NCBI GenBank assembly: GCA_018257865.1
Contig: JAEUBA010000049.1
Span: 177,905 to 241,904 of the forward strand
Direction of reading: 5' to 3'
Length of the DNA: 64,000 bases
Origin: Stereocaulon alpinum
Taxonomy: Eukaryota > Ascomycota > Lecanoromycetes > Lecanorales > Stereocaulaceae
Every line of letters starts with the position of its first letter. Position 1 is the first letter of the stretch. Shown piece by piece: positions 34,035 through 46,200 of this stretch. The position numbers and the translations under genes were made by a program. Below the pieces are notes generated by a model. It was not told the DNA's origin. It saw only the letters and a program-made list of their open reading frames with translations, and searched no databases.

Positions 34035-35309
34035 CTATCTCCACTGCTTCGCCCTCTGAGCGGCACGCCGCTTACGAGCCACCTCCTCCGGTGTTGGTAT
34101 GGGTCGTTCCAGTTCCTCCGCCAGATCTGCCATCATAGCCTGTACTTCACCGCATTCTGCGAAATGTTCGAGCATCTCTTCCTCGGTGTACTGTCTTCCA
34201 CGCGCGACCACAACCCGGCAAGATATCTTTCCCTGGGAACTTTGCCAAGCCTCTCCATGCCGGCTTGGGACGTCAATCCCGTCCGATAGTGAGTATTGAC
34301 AGCCTGAACACGAACTGGTGGTTGAAGCACGAGGAGTCCTACTGTTCTCGCATTGCGCCCTCGCACAGCCCTTGCACTGATAGGCTGGTATCGCGGTCTG
34401 GGTCTTCTGGTTAAGAGAAGGCATTGTGTATACCGTCATTGCCCAGGCCCGGTAAGGGAATCCAAGGCTGGTCCTCACATTAAAATTTAACAGAGCTTTT
34501 GAGGCCTTGTCACGTACACTTGCCTTTGCTCTATTAATGGCCTGAGCCCGACTGACCAAACGAAGCGGTTGGGGAGGGCTATCGCCTTGTGGCCACGGAG
34601 ACCCTCGGTGAAGAATCTGCGGCGTTACTAGCATCTTTGGCAGGTGTCTTGGAAGTTTACTGCCAAAGCTCTCGAACTCCCTGGTTGCTGTGCTAAGACT
34701 GATAGGAACGAAGGCGTCATCGTACCGAGCACAACGCTCGCAGCAGCGTTGGAAGCTCGGGAAAAATACGAAGCCACCACGTCGATCACATATCTTACAC
34801 CTTGATTGAGTGAGTACATCATGGATATCATCTATTGAGAATGAAGCCAGCAGGTCTGTTTTATCAAGGATCGCAACGGTCTCGGGAGCGTAGGTCACGA
34901 TGTTGCGGTACTCTGGATTGAAGATGACCATTTCGCGCGCTCGAGAATTGGTGGCTTTGAAGCTACGGAGGTCTAAGAAGCTCAATCCCGAGATGATCAT
35001 TCGTACAATTTCGAATGGCAGGTCCAGGTCACCAAGAGATGGCCCCGGCTTGTTGTGTATTTTTTCCAGTATCGCAAGGGCGCCAGCTGCCGGTACGGTA
35101 CATATCTGACGCTTCCGCGATCGATATTCCTTCCCTTGACAGGTCAAATACCGGAGCATTGCGGTATTGAGATCATCACTAGTGTTGAGAGCCTCTGCTG
35201 CTTCGCGTGCGTACTCACAATGTTGCCAGCAATAGGGAAATCCTTTGGTTGCAGTTCGGTGGCAGCGACGAATTACGACACTCTGAATGAACTCTTTGCA
35301 TCGTGCCAT
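34035..35309 (-). CDS. F-box-like protein with Cys-rich segments
   Basis: Single-exon gene of 424 residues. An N-terminal Cys/His segment (CKEF...CHRTATKGFPYCWQHC) could bind zinc. A degenerate F-box follows at about 96-128 (LDLPFEIVRMIISGLSFLDL), which in other proteins binds Skp1 in SCF ubiquitin ligases. A CKIC...CCERC cluster (171-193) and a third Cys group (YQCKGCARAQC) are further possible zinc sites. The C-terminus is acidic and then basic (ARKRRAAQRAKQWR). This layout is frequent in expanded ascomycete F-box-like families of unknown target. It is the last intact gene before the AT-rich repeat block, whose edge is ~0.7 kb upstream. Confidence 0.78.
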   Translation of the reverse strand: MARCKEFIQSVVIRRCHRTATKGFPYCWQHCEYAREAAEALNTSDDLNTAMLRYLTCQGKEYRSRKRQICTVPAAGALAILEKIHNKPGPSLGDLDLPFEIVRMIISGLSFLDLRSFKATNSRAREMVIFNPEYRNIVTYAPETVAILDKTDLLASFSIDDIHDVLTQSRCKICDRRGGFVFFPSFQRCCERCARYDDAFVPISLSTATREFESFGSKLPRHLPKMLVTPQILHRGSPWPQGDSPPQPLRLVSRAQAINRAKASVRDKASKALLNFNVRTSLGFPYRAWAMTVYTMPSLNQKTQTAIPAYQCKGCARAQCENSRTPRASTTSSCSGCQYSLSDGIDVPSRHGEAWQSSQGKISCRVVVARGRQYTEEEMLEHFAECGEVQAMMADLAEELERPIPTPEEVARKRRAAQRAKQWR

Positions 35310-36031
35310 GCTGATAGTGGTTGGCTATCAGCACCTCAGTTTCTGAGGGCAACAGTCGCTGATGAAACAAGGATCCTTTTGGAAGTGAGTGTGGTGCAAG
35401 TCAGACGGATTACGATGAGGGTAATGATTTTCGTAGATTGTTGAAAAGTAAGCTGCTGTGGACGACGTTGATTAGATCGTGGTAGTGTGTGGAAGGACCA
35501 TAGTGATGTGATGGGCTTTGGTGGTCTTGGGAGCTGTATCCACCAAAGTCGGCACAACACCAGAATTGCTAGTGTGCTGCGTATGAATCGTGCGGGTGTT
35601 AGAAGCAGACGCGAAGACTCTGGCAGTGTTGTTGGTGACGATGTACTTGCTGTGCGAAAGGAACTCCAAAGTCGAAGCGCATGGGACAGTTTGATATTGG
35701 ACGGGATGTCAACCGAAGGAGTAAGTAGCTATTTAAGATGATTTCAATGTGGCAAGATTGCTGCCTGCCGGATTGACATGGCTACCTATCTGAGGTTCCC
35801 ACAGTGTGCTAAAACAATACCGAGAGACGAAATTGGCCAATCGAAGGACTACTACAGTCTGGAAACTTCAAGAGTCCATAGACCCAGAGTCTTTAATTAT
35901 TGGTTGCTTGCCATTTCATAGAAGGAGTAGATCAGTATTAGGTAGCACAGTACTTAGGCCACCGAATGCCAAGCCACTAGTGCGGGCTACCTTCTATATA
36001 GTATTGGACGACTTAAGGTTTTGCCCGAATG
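35310..36031. other. Transition between gene-rich DNA and AT-rich repeats
   Basis: The upstream side of the F-box-like gene. Sequence composition is normal up to about 36,030 and then changes abruptly. Plus-strand frames here (35487-35741, 35806-36036) have no motif and are not called. Confidence 0.5.
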
Positions 36032-36086
36032 ATTAGCTGTTATTTATCGCTAAGTACCGAATTATTAGCTGTTATTAGTCGCTAAG
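36032..36086 (+). repeat. Tandem 23-nt repeat at the edge of the repeat block
   Basis: ATTAGCTGTTAT..TCGCTAAG occurs at 36,032-36,054 and again at 36,064-36,086 with two differences, a 32-base period. It lies exactly where the composition changes, so it may be a terminal structure of the first decayed element. Confidence 0.5.
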
Positions 36087-38188
36087 GATATTACCTTACG
36101 TAACTTAACTATTAAATTTTTATGTTTACCTATACGCGTCTTTATACCTTCCTTACTACCTTTATATATAACTTCTTTACCTATTTATATCCCTCTATAT
36201 ATCTCTATATAGTACTATACGATCTTATATCTTAGCAGACCTATTCTAAATACGCCTATACTAAACCTATCGCTAATTTTTTAGCCCCTGATTAGTCTCT
36301 TCTAAGACTTTACTACTATTATTAAGTATATTCTAAAGTAGTACCTTTCCTATATTAATCTTTACTAATTCTTTCCTTTAGGCTCTAAAGCGGCGACGTC
36401 CTCTTACGGATCTTAACCCTAATATCTTTCTTATAATAACAGAATATCGCGACTTTCGGAGTAATTCCGCCTTTACAGCTAATTAGATTACCCCTATACT
36501 TCTCCCCCCCTAATAGTACGCTTTTCGGCCTAGCGCCTTTAACTACTAAAAGTTAAATCTACTTCGTAACTTCTTCGCAGTAATACCTCGCGCTATATAC
36601 GTTATATAGTATTAAGATAACTTTATAAGTTTTAAAGTCAGCTATTAGATTACTTACGTATTAAGAATTATTAGAATCGGCCTATTTACGTAATAGTTAT
36701 AAGTAAAAGAAGTGTTATTACTATATTTTATAGGCACCGCTCGCTAGTAATTACTAAGCTTAATACTTAGCGCCCCTTCTTAAAAAAACTTAGGTAACTC
36801 CTATATTTACTACTGCTCTACTATCTTACTATAGTATAGCCCTACGACCTTAAAACGTCTTTACTAGTACTAGTAGTATATATAATAAGGTATATATTAT
36901 AAGTAATCGAGCTCTAAAGCCTTAGGTATATATATATATCGATCCTATATCTACTAAGTAATCTACGTGTCTAGTTAATTAAAAGCGGTAGAATTCGTCT
37001 ATACTACTTAGAGACCTCCTAAATAATACTATTAACCGTAGAATATAAGGTTAAGGTAGGAGGAAACGCGCTAGGACCGCTTAGAGCGCTAGGAACCTTA
37101 ATATTACTATTATAAGTTAGTAAGTATAAATTTATAATACGTAGAGAAGGCTGATTATTTAACCGTAGTAGTAGAACGCCTATCTACGGCCTCGCCCTAC
37201 CTAATTAGATATCGCCTATTAACGGCCTCGCCCTGCCTAATTAGATATCTAACTAGTTATCTAAGTAGTTATACCGCCCCGTAATCTAGAGGATTTAAGT
37301 CTACCTAAGTACTAAGATTCTTCTTCTAAAGAGGAAGCACCTCCGCTAGAACTGCGATATAACCTCCGCTAGTAATAGAGATACGCCCTATAGGTATAGG
37401 AGAACAGCGAGGAATATATACTATATTAGTAGCGTCGCCGTCGACCGTATTAGCGCCGTAATACTATAGATAAGGGTAGTAGAACCTTACCTAATACGTA
37501 TCTATATACTCAGCTACCGTAAGTATATATTAATCTCCTAGAGTACGTTATATTACCGTAGTTCTTTAATCTAACTAATAAATATCCTTATTACTACGCC
37601 TTCTCTTTTGAGGGTAAGCGTCTTTCTACTAAATAGTAGTAGTACTATTAGAATAGTATAATTAATATCTAGGTACCTAACTCCCCTAACTTCGAATTCC
37701 TTAAACGACTACCCGAAGGTAACCCTAAGCGTCGAGTTCTCGTATTAAATAAGCTGTTTTATAAGGTAGAATATATATTAGATAGTTAGGACCGTATCCT
37801 AGACCCTTATTTGAAAGCTCCTAGTGAGTATACGGATCTATAATATATTCTACCCTAGCCTATTACGTAAGGCTGCGAGCGATCCCCTACTTAGATAACG
37901 CGCTGAACCGCTAGGGCCGGTAATCGTCGATAATATAGAGGAGTAGGAACTGGATAAGATATTAGACGCTTAATAGATAGGTAAGAACCGCCGGCTATAG
38001 TTCCGCGTCTAGTAGAAAGGCGAAGCGAAACCTAACCATTAATAGTATAATACGGATAGTAATAAATTCGAAAACGTAGCTAATATCGTCGTAGATTTCT
38101 ATCGCTGCTACCCTAGAAAGCCTAGCAGTCCCAGCTAATAGGAAACTACTTATACGTATTAGGGTCGATACTTTCTTAAGGGGGGGGG
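36087..38188 (+). mobile_element. Decayed Gypsy/chromovirus retrotransposon, 3' part
   Basis: AT-rich, RIP-like sequence. Its end is readable on the plus strand at about 37,910-38,130: PVIVDNIEE, ELDKILDA, IGKNRRL, FRV..KG, KFENVANIVVDFYR and YPRKP, interrupted by TAG or TAA where Trp, Gln or Arg would be expected. This is the C-terminal chromodomain of a chromovirus integrase. The frame ends just before a run of nine G (38,180-38,188), fitting the polypurine tract that primes plus-strand synthesis. The 5' part (gag, protease, RT) is not readable here; only ~2.1 kb remains between the gene-rich DNA and the tract, so the element is truncated or too decayed. A 27-nt direct repeat with a 36-base period lies at 37,186-37,248. 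Confidence 0.6.
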
Positions 38189-38400
38189 TAATATTATAGG
38201 CTAGCCTTTCGTTACTTACTAGTCCTTTATTACTTACTAGTGTTTATATACGTTAGCGTTAATCTAACGCTAGGCCCCTTTGGCCTTAGCGCCTACTAAG
38301 CCGCGTCCCTAATATATTATACACACGCTCTATATACATAGCTTTCCTTCCTTAGATTTATTCTCCTAGTCTAATAATACCCCTATAACTCGCTCTAGGC
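38189..38400 (+). repeat. Putative 3' LTR of the Gypsy element
   Basis: Starts directly after the G-run polypurine tract with TAATATTATAGG. A normal LTR would start TGT; the change fits RIP of TG to TA. The right end (near 38,400) is set by where the minus-strand Helitron frame becomes readable, so it is approximate. No 5' LTR copy is visible to confirm it. Confidence 0.4.
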
Positions 38401-38409
38401 CGGCCCCTG

Positions 38410-39985
38410 ATAATTATACTATAACTGCTCGCCAAATAGGAATAGTAAGACATACCGTAGAGCTATATAAGAAGGATACTACTTTAGGATTATTATAAGA
38501 CCCCCCTCTTTAGTTTCTATACGGATATTACGTTTAATGCGACCCTTTTTCCTATTAGTAGGTATAATTATAATACGGGCGACCTTAGTAGACGTAAGGC
38601 GATTATATATACCCCTATTTTAACGTTTTAGATTAAGCTGCTAAATACGTATACTTATTATCTTAATTAGATATCTTTCCTTATCCTCCTTTATATAATC
38701 GAAGTAAGTCTTAAAACCTTAAGTATACGGATTAATAATATATAGGATACGCTATAGCTAAGTAAGGGTAGCTAGATCTATACCCCCTAAATAATACTAC
38801 TAAGTATCCAGTTACTCCTATATATTATTTAGGGTATAGATTTAAGTAAACTTCGCCTATTCGCTATTATCCGGTATAAGAGGCCCTATATAATAGTAGA
38901 CTAACCCCTAGATTCGGAACGTAGTACGGCTTATATTAAAGTTAATATTATTAGCTACCTTACTAGTAAAGGAGAGGCTATTATTATAGCTAATAATATT
39001 TTAAATAAACTCTTTACTATAAGTAGTCCTATAGTATATAGGGTGCCTATCTACTAAGATATCTTTAATTTTATAGAGTAAGTTATTTATTTTACGCGCT
39101 ATAAGCTTATAGTCCTTTTCTAGTCTATTAGGTAATAAATTAACCTCTTCTAGCTTATATAATTAATCGGGCGGTAGCTAATTATTCTTCCTATTATTAT
39201 AGTATAGCTACTAATTATAGGGCCTATATTCTATAGGCTAAGACTAAGTAGTATAGTAGGGGTAGGTATTAGATATATTATAGAAACCTTTATTAAGTAT
39301 AAAGAGCTTTACGTCTTTAGCCGCAGCTAGGTCCCTATATAACTAGAATATAGCCCTATTCCTTAACTAATATAGGCTACGCTAGCGACTAAGGTAGTCT
39401 AAGCTATAGTCTTCTATAGTTCGTTCCTAGCAGGCGTAGTAGCGTAGAGTACGCTTAGAGTATACTAGTTTAGGTAGGGGAGTAATTAAGTTAATATCTA
39501 TAAACTTAGTAGGCGCTAACCTAGTAATATCTTCTAGAGTAGGAGCTAGTAGAGGGACTCTTTGCGAGATCACTACCTATAAATATAAGTTAATAGGGTT
39601 ATGATCACGCTGTATTACGGTATAGCTATTAATATAAGAATTATACTAAGGCTCCTAGAACGGCCTACTTAGTAAATACCTAAGCACCGCGGTCTCCCCT
39701 ATAGTATTAACTATATCCTCCCTTATAGTATTAATTACCTGAGCAGCTGCTGCAGTATTTTTAGGTCTACTACGCCTAACCCCTGTGCTCTTATAAGTCT
39801 TCTTCCTCTTATTACTAGCGGTATTCGGGTTAAGCTCCGTAAGGGCTGGTCGTTTAGTAGAGGAGCGAAAGGAGGTAGCAGTATAATTATAGCGATAGTT
39901 AAGGTTACGAAGACGGTAAGTATATATAGTAAGACGTATATTCTTAGGAGGAGCGATATTATCTATAAGCTATCTATTATATATA
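38410..39985 (-). mobile_element. Helitron, N-terminal region of the Rep-helicase (RIP-decayed)
   Basis: Read on the minus strand from about 39,985 leftwards, one frame stays coherent for about 1.5 kb with stops that are mostly TAG. The first ~100 codons have no stop at all. Near 38,800 it gives FRI*GLVYYYIGPLIP, matching the Helitron N-terminal domain signature FRIxGxVYHRIGxLLP, followed by AKFT*IYTLNN and, near 38,430, PSYIALRYVLLFLFGEQ, matching the family's PxYxxLRYVLLFPxGEQGW. After that the sequence meets the putative Gypsy LTR, so the rest of this copy is cut off. Asterisks are in-frame stops. It is a dead element by its stop codons. Confidence 0.6.
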
Positions 39986-40899
39986 ATTTATATATAAATA
40001 AGGTAATAGAGAGAAAAAAAAAGAAGAAAGCACTAGTAAATAAAACAGACGCGGGAGTAGGGGCGCTAAGACATAGGATTTTAGCGTATATACACTATAT
40101 ATTTAAGTATAACATTTGCGTATATAGGCTAATTTAAAAGGTTTTTAGTATATTAGAATCCTTAAGAGCTTGCGTATCTTTTAAATTACCTAACTATTTA
40201 TTATACGTGCTATACGTTAAGTGCGTAAAGTGCGTAGAATATTAATATTCGTGCTAGGCCGAGATAGGAAATTGGGGGACTTATCTTAAGATATATTGGA
40301 TCGCTTAGTACGGGTGATCTTCAGGGTCCTAATTACCGATTTTCTATTATAGTAAGAAAGATTTGCGAGTTAGCTAGGGATTATACGGAACTACTTAGTA
40401 GTTATCTAATACTACCTCCTAACTATTTACTTTTTTAATCTAAGTGCGACTATTATTATAGTAATAATACTAAGGGTAACTATCTTCTATAATAGATATT
40501 TTAGGCTGAAAACTCCTTAGAAACTTTTTAGAATAGATCTACCTAAAGCCGTCTAAGTACTTAACTATATAAGGCGACTTTAGGTTCTACTACCTATAAG
40601 GGCTATAGGTTATTTAATCCTAGATAATTTACTATAATAATCTATTAAAATTAATTATAGGATTAGGTAGCTCTGCGTAGACTAGGTTATTAATATAGCC
40701 TTAGTATAGAAAGTTATTATCTTAATAGAGAAAGAGGAGGATATATATATAGGGTAGGCCTTATTTCTAATACTTAATTATCTATATAATCTTAAGATAT
40801 CGTCCGAACTAATCTTTAAGGTCCTATATTAAAGCGGACTATTTCGTATAGAAGACGCGCGCTATTAGGTCTACGCGATTAGTAGCGGTTTAATTATTA
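39986..40899. other. AT-rich region, contents not identified
   Basis: RIP-like AT-rich sequence between the first Helitron fragment and the unidentified plus-strand frame. I see no domain. It may hold Helitron flanking sequence. Confidence 0.3.
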
Positions 40900-42360
40900 A
40901 AGGCTATAGCCTTAAGCTTAGGCTAGTGCGGATTTACTATTATTATTATAAAAAATATAGCCTTTCCGAAATAGCGTTAGATCGCTAGGGAGTCCTAGTA
41001 ATTTTAGGCTATAAATCTATCCCCTCTACTAAAGCTAGATAGTAGAATTATCCGTCGCCTAAGCGCCTCTATACAGCTATTACTAGCTAGGAGAGTATTA
41101 AAAACGCCCTAATATAAATCGCTACGGATAGTATCCTAATATCTACGATAGAAATCTAGGGTTTACTAATTAATAACTATATAGTAATTAACTAAATATT
41201 ACTAAAATAAACTACTAGCCCGCAGTATAGTAGAGTACTAATTAGGACGGGAAAAGAGATAGTAGCGTAACTATATACGCTCTAAGTAATATATAACTAT
41301 ATAGGTATTATTATTATTACGGAGGCGTAAGGCCTAATACTAACCTATATTCCCTTATAGAAAAAGGAGAACGTAGTATAAAGGAAAGTACGCAGCGTTA
41401 TTATAGTTAATAGTATAGAAGTAGGGTTCTTTACTATCCTCGCGCTATTCTATAATAATAATATCTTAAAAGCTACGGTCTTTATACTTATCTAGAATAA
41501 AGGCTATAACCTCTAATATAGTAGGTAGATTTATCCGTCTCTTATTAGATCCCGCCTCTATAACTAATTAAAGGCGAGGATTAAGGATAATCTATATTAG
41601 GCCTATATAGGCCTAGGCTCGCTTAATTTATTCCCGTGCAGTAGTATATATAGTAATAAAAGGATTCCTATAGGAACGTATTATATTATCTAGGTTTTAG
41701 AGAAGCGGCTACTAAAGATTAGGGTAACTATAGAGCTAAGATATCGCTGCAGCAGTCGGATTATAAAAGTATAGTTAAGTAAAAGAAGGTATTACCTATA
41801 TATTAGTATATAGCAGCCCTTATAGGTGATAAAGTTCGCTATAAATAGTAAAGGATTAGATTCCTATACGGCCTTATAAACGCGTATCCTACTAGTATTT
41901 ATAGGATATAAAGGTCAGCGCGTTATTATAACTACGAATATACTTTAGGAAATACTAAGACCGTAGTATAGCACCCTATAATAATTTGCGTAGAAGTTCC
42001 GGTAGTTTAGGTAGAGGAGGCAGTAATCTATCTCCCTTTAAATAGCAGGTAGTATATAGTATAGGTCCTTACTTAGCCTCTACCTTCTAGTATAAAGTAG
42101 AATAGATACTGCACTATTTAGCTATAGGACCTAACGTATATATATTAGCCGTATAGTTTAATATCAGGCCTTTTAACAGCAGAGGAGGAGGACGTATAGG
42201 GATAGTAGGATAGATAGAAGGATATATAGGAATAGTAGGAGGAATAGAAGGATATATTATTATTATATAGACTAGCTGTAAAGTAGGAAGGGTTTAAGAG
42301 ATAGCTATATATTAACGTTTAGATAGACGCGTTAGTTATTATAGAACTACAAGTTAGTGC
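40900..42360 (+). pseudogene. Unidentified RIP-decayed coding sequence
   Basis: On the plus strand one frame reads coherently from about 40.9 to 42.36 kb, with stops that are mainly TAG and codon-like spacing. Readable pieces include RLVRIYYYYYKKYSLSEIALDR, KKENVV, FFTILALFYNNNILKATVF, RSRLYN, FPCSS and RIPIGTYYII near 41.6 kb, plus Arg-rich repeats near 42.2 kb. I recognise no family. It lies between two Helitron pieces that are on the opposite strand, so it could be a gene captured by a Helitron, a separate transposon gene, or a host gene trapped among repeats. Confidence 0.35.
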
Positions 42361-42599
42361 CCGTAATCTTCATAGAAGATTAATAATTAAAAGGGCTATA
42401 TCTCGCTTATTTAATACTCGATTTACAAAATTTACTAAGTAGATTTAAAAAGTTTTCTATTTATAGTCTAAGCGGGCTTCTAATTCTAAGTAACAGCTAT
42501 ATTAGACCTCTATACTAAGCAAAATCTAACCCCTAAGTAACTCCTACTAGCTGTAACCGTCCTACGAGTACTAGACCTATAGTAATACCTGCTTATAGA

Positions 42600-45500
42600 C
42601 TAGGTTATTTATAAGCTTATACCTAATATACTCGTCCGAATCCGGACTAATTATATACAGGTTCGACTCTATAGTAACGCGCGAGTTACTGATATAGAAT
42701 TATCTATAGGTAAACGTTAGACGGGACCGTAGGTTAAGTCCTATATACTTTATTAACTAGCCCTGTAACTTATTAATAGTTATTACGAAGGCAGGGCGTA
42801 TAGGGAACTACTTACGGGTAAATAGGGTAAGGATATACTTATTACTATCCTTAAACTATAAAGGGATCTTATATAAGACTACCTCGCTGCCGTTAAAACT
42901 CCTACCTATAATATTACCCTTAAGGACGTGTCTCCCGTATTTAGTAAGTAAAATACGGGTCCTATTATAAAGACGGGGTGTATTAAGGTTCCTTATTAAT
43001 ATTACTAGCGTCCCTACCTTTAACTATAGCTTATATAGTAGTAGTAAGGGCTTATAGAATTTATTCTAGTACTTATTAGGGAATATCTCGTTTTCCTTAA
43101 GGTTCACCGCTTAATCGAAACTCTAGTATTTATAGTAGTCGCCCTATATACGGTCGAGAATATAGTTATTAACTTTCTAGACATCCTTATTTATAATAGC
43201 TAGAATTGCTCGTTTAGTTAGATAGCGCTAGTCTAGAAGATCTCTGCTAATAGCGGGGTAAATTTTATTAATTAGTACGTCTATAGTATTCCCTAGTAGG
43301 TATCTATATTTCTAAGGAGACTTCTTATCCTTAGTAATTAGGTCGACTATATTACCTTTACTATTACTAATATATAGGAGAGCTTCAGCAAATTCTACTA
43401 TTCGCTACCTACTTTCTTTAGTAAGACCTCTATTACTTAGACGTATATTAGTAGTAAGCTGAAGAATAGTTACCTTATCCCAGAACGCCGCCTTCTAAAT
43501 ATAGGTATTAATAATAACGCCTATAGTCCCCCCTAGGACTACTAGTAAGGTCTAACGGAAATCGCCGTAAAAGTAAATAACCTTACTACTAAAGTAAGCT
43601 CCGTTATTACCGTAAATATCCTATAAAGAACGGCTGACGTATTTAATAGTAAAACAACTCTATATAGGTACTTTATCTTAGAAGATAATATAAGCCCGCT
43701 TAATTAACTCTGCGAGATTAGTCCCTTTCTAAATACTATAACTAGACGTACTCTCAGCGTCTAATAGGATCTTAAATCGCGAATAGGTAGTACGTCTACT
43801 ATCTAATAGGGTTATAATAATACCTAAAGAGGCTATAGCTAAAGTAATACGCTTTTAAGAATAGAGCTTCTTTAGAATAGTATTTTAGACTATAGTCTTC
43901 CTAGTACCGCTAGCGCCGTTTAAAAAGAATAGTACGCCTATACTAAATTTATTATTATTATTCTTATCTACCGCAGCTATAATCTTTTCAGCTGCTAGGC
44001 GTTAGTTAGTATTAAACTTCTACTATTTAACTTCTATATCTTCTAGTATAATATTATAAGATATCTCCTCGCGGAGTAGACGGTTCTAGATTCGCGATTT
44101 ATATAGAAGATCGAATAGAATAACGACTAGTAGAAGGTTAAATAGCTTTAGGCTAAGGCTACTTTTAATAGTAGACTAGTAGTCTAACTAGCCTAAAATT
44201 AAATATAGAGTATATTACTTAGCCTAAAATACTAGGTCTTATACGTATTCGTCCTTATAGCCCTAGAGGATATCTATATAGTAGGCGAAATACTTATTTA
44301 ATATACGGGTGTAGTCGTCCGATATACTATTTTAATAATTAGAATATATAGGCTAGCTTAGATAGAGAATATAGTTTAACTTAGTTAAATATAGTCCGAC
44401 TTAGATATAGAATATAGTCTAACTTAGATAGAAAAATAATTACTATAGTAATAAAAATAGATATATACCTTACTTTAAATTTCTCCTAAAGTACTAAAGG
44501 GTCCTCTAAGTATAGTTCTAACAGAATAGTTATAAAAAGACTTTATAGTACTACCGGTAAGTAAAGAGTCTTTACTTCCTCTAGTACCTTAATATAGTGC
44601 TTATTATTCTCTACTAATCTAAGTCGAACGTAGGTAACTTTATATATTAGAAGCTCGCTGTTAATAGTCCGTAGATTATTAAATAATATCACCCCCTAAC
44701 GGTAGGTAAGAAGGAGTCGGTAATAGTATAAATTACCCTACTTAGGACTAATTATATATATACGTCTAATTACCTCCCCCTTTTCGCGAATATACTATAT
44801 CCGTTTCCTCTTATCCTATATAAAATGTATAGGAAATTCGTTATATAGGTAATTAAGGGGGTTCGTATCTAGAAGGTATAGTTACCCGTTCCTTCTCCTA
44901 AATAGTAGAGGCCGATCATTCTCTAAGGCTTCCTTTATAAGACGATTTATCTTAAAGAACTCCGTTAATTATATCTTATATAATAAGTCCTTATTAAGAA
45001 TAGTCTTAGTAGTATCCCTATCTAGATTAACGTTAATCTACTACTCCTTAGGTAAATAAATCTGCAGCTATTTAATATAAGGCTTAATCCCCCCTATACT
45101 AAACCTAAAGATCTTCTAGCAAGCTTCGGAGCTTCCTATCTAATAACTTTTATAGAATTCGGTAACCTTATCAACTAATAGAGGCTCTAGCCGTTACTAC
45201 CCTAGCGGTATAGGGTTCCCCTAAGGTACCGTTATTAATTAAGTAACCGAAATATTTGCCTAGTCTAGACCCTTATAGATATACTTAAATAAGTAAAATA
45301 CAGACTTAATAGAGGCGTAGATCTTAATATTTAGATAAGTATAGTACTTCTTTAGAAGCTAGGGGTTATAAGGAATAACCTATTAGTTAGTATAGCCCTC
45401 TAGGGTAGGCTCTATATACGGGCGTCGATAATATAGGTATACTCCCTTAGGATCGAACGATAACTTATTATAAATATCCTTAGGGAAGAACTTAGAGCAC

Positions 45501-46200
45501 TAGTTCTTCTCTTTATCCTAGTAGATATTAGAGGCTGAGTAATAGTAATAGATTATATAAGTAGTTACTAACTTATAGAGTACTAGGTCCTTCGTTTTAT
45601 TAGAAATAACGGCTTAGACGGCGTTATTAATCTAGGAGATATATCTAATTTTATCCTCCTTACGAATAATAAGAAGGATATAGGCGTACGGTAGACCTCG
45701 CTTTTAAAATTCAACTATATAGTAATAACTAATATAGACGCTTAAGATATATCTCTTAAAAAGATCCTTAAGAAGCTCCTAAAGCTTTATATTAAAAACC
45801 CGTACCTATATATTATAGACCTCCGTCGTCGATAAACTAGGTCGAATAGAACGGCGGACGTTAGCCTAATTCGGGTTATATATAAAAGTTATAAAGAAGG
45901 TAGGATTACCTCGATATCGTACTACTATTAAAGCGTCCTCTATATCTGCCTTTATAGCTCTAGGGCTACCGGCTATACTAGATAGTAGAATAGTAACCTT
46001 ACTACTAAGATCGCTAAGCCCTAAATCTAGATTATCGTATAGTCGATCGATTAAGCCTTTATAGCTAAGTACCCGAATTTTATACTAATACTTAATATAC
46101 TAATTCAGGTTATTCTATTTAATAGTAGCGTAAGCGTTAGTAATAAAGTAGCTAAGGAGACGCCTAGAATAGAGTAATTAAGAGAATCTACCGTTACGGT
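42600..46200 (-). mobile_element. Helitron Rep-helicase (RIP-decayed)
   Basis: Read on the minus strand. The Rep part gives FITNAYATIK, GNPTFFITFIYNPN (45,869-45,910; family form FITFTCNPNW), FKRYILSVYISYYYIVEF and GLPYAYIL (45,674-45,697), where the catalytic HxH has become YxY by CAT/CAC to TAT/TAC changes. Further on are YKYIYKG (near 45,270) and SSEAC*KIFRF (near 45,130; family form SxxEAxWRIF). The Pif1-like helicase follows: LNGASGTRKT (near 43,900; Walker A with GK changed to RK), TTYSRFKI, FYGDFR*TL and, near 42,790, FPIRPAFVITINK*QG. These are the diagnostic motifs of Helitron rolling-circle transposons. Many in-frame TAG stops and the lost HUH residues make it inactive. Terminal TC...CTRR ends were not located. 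The LINE insertion lies just upstream of its coding start. Confidence 0.8.
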
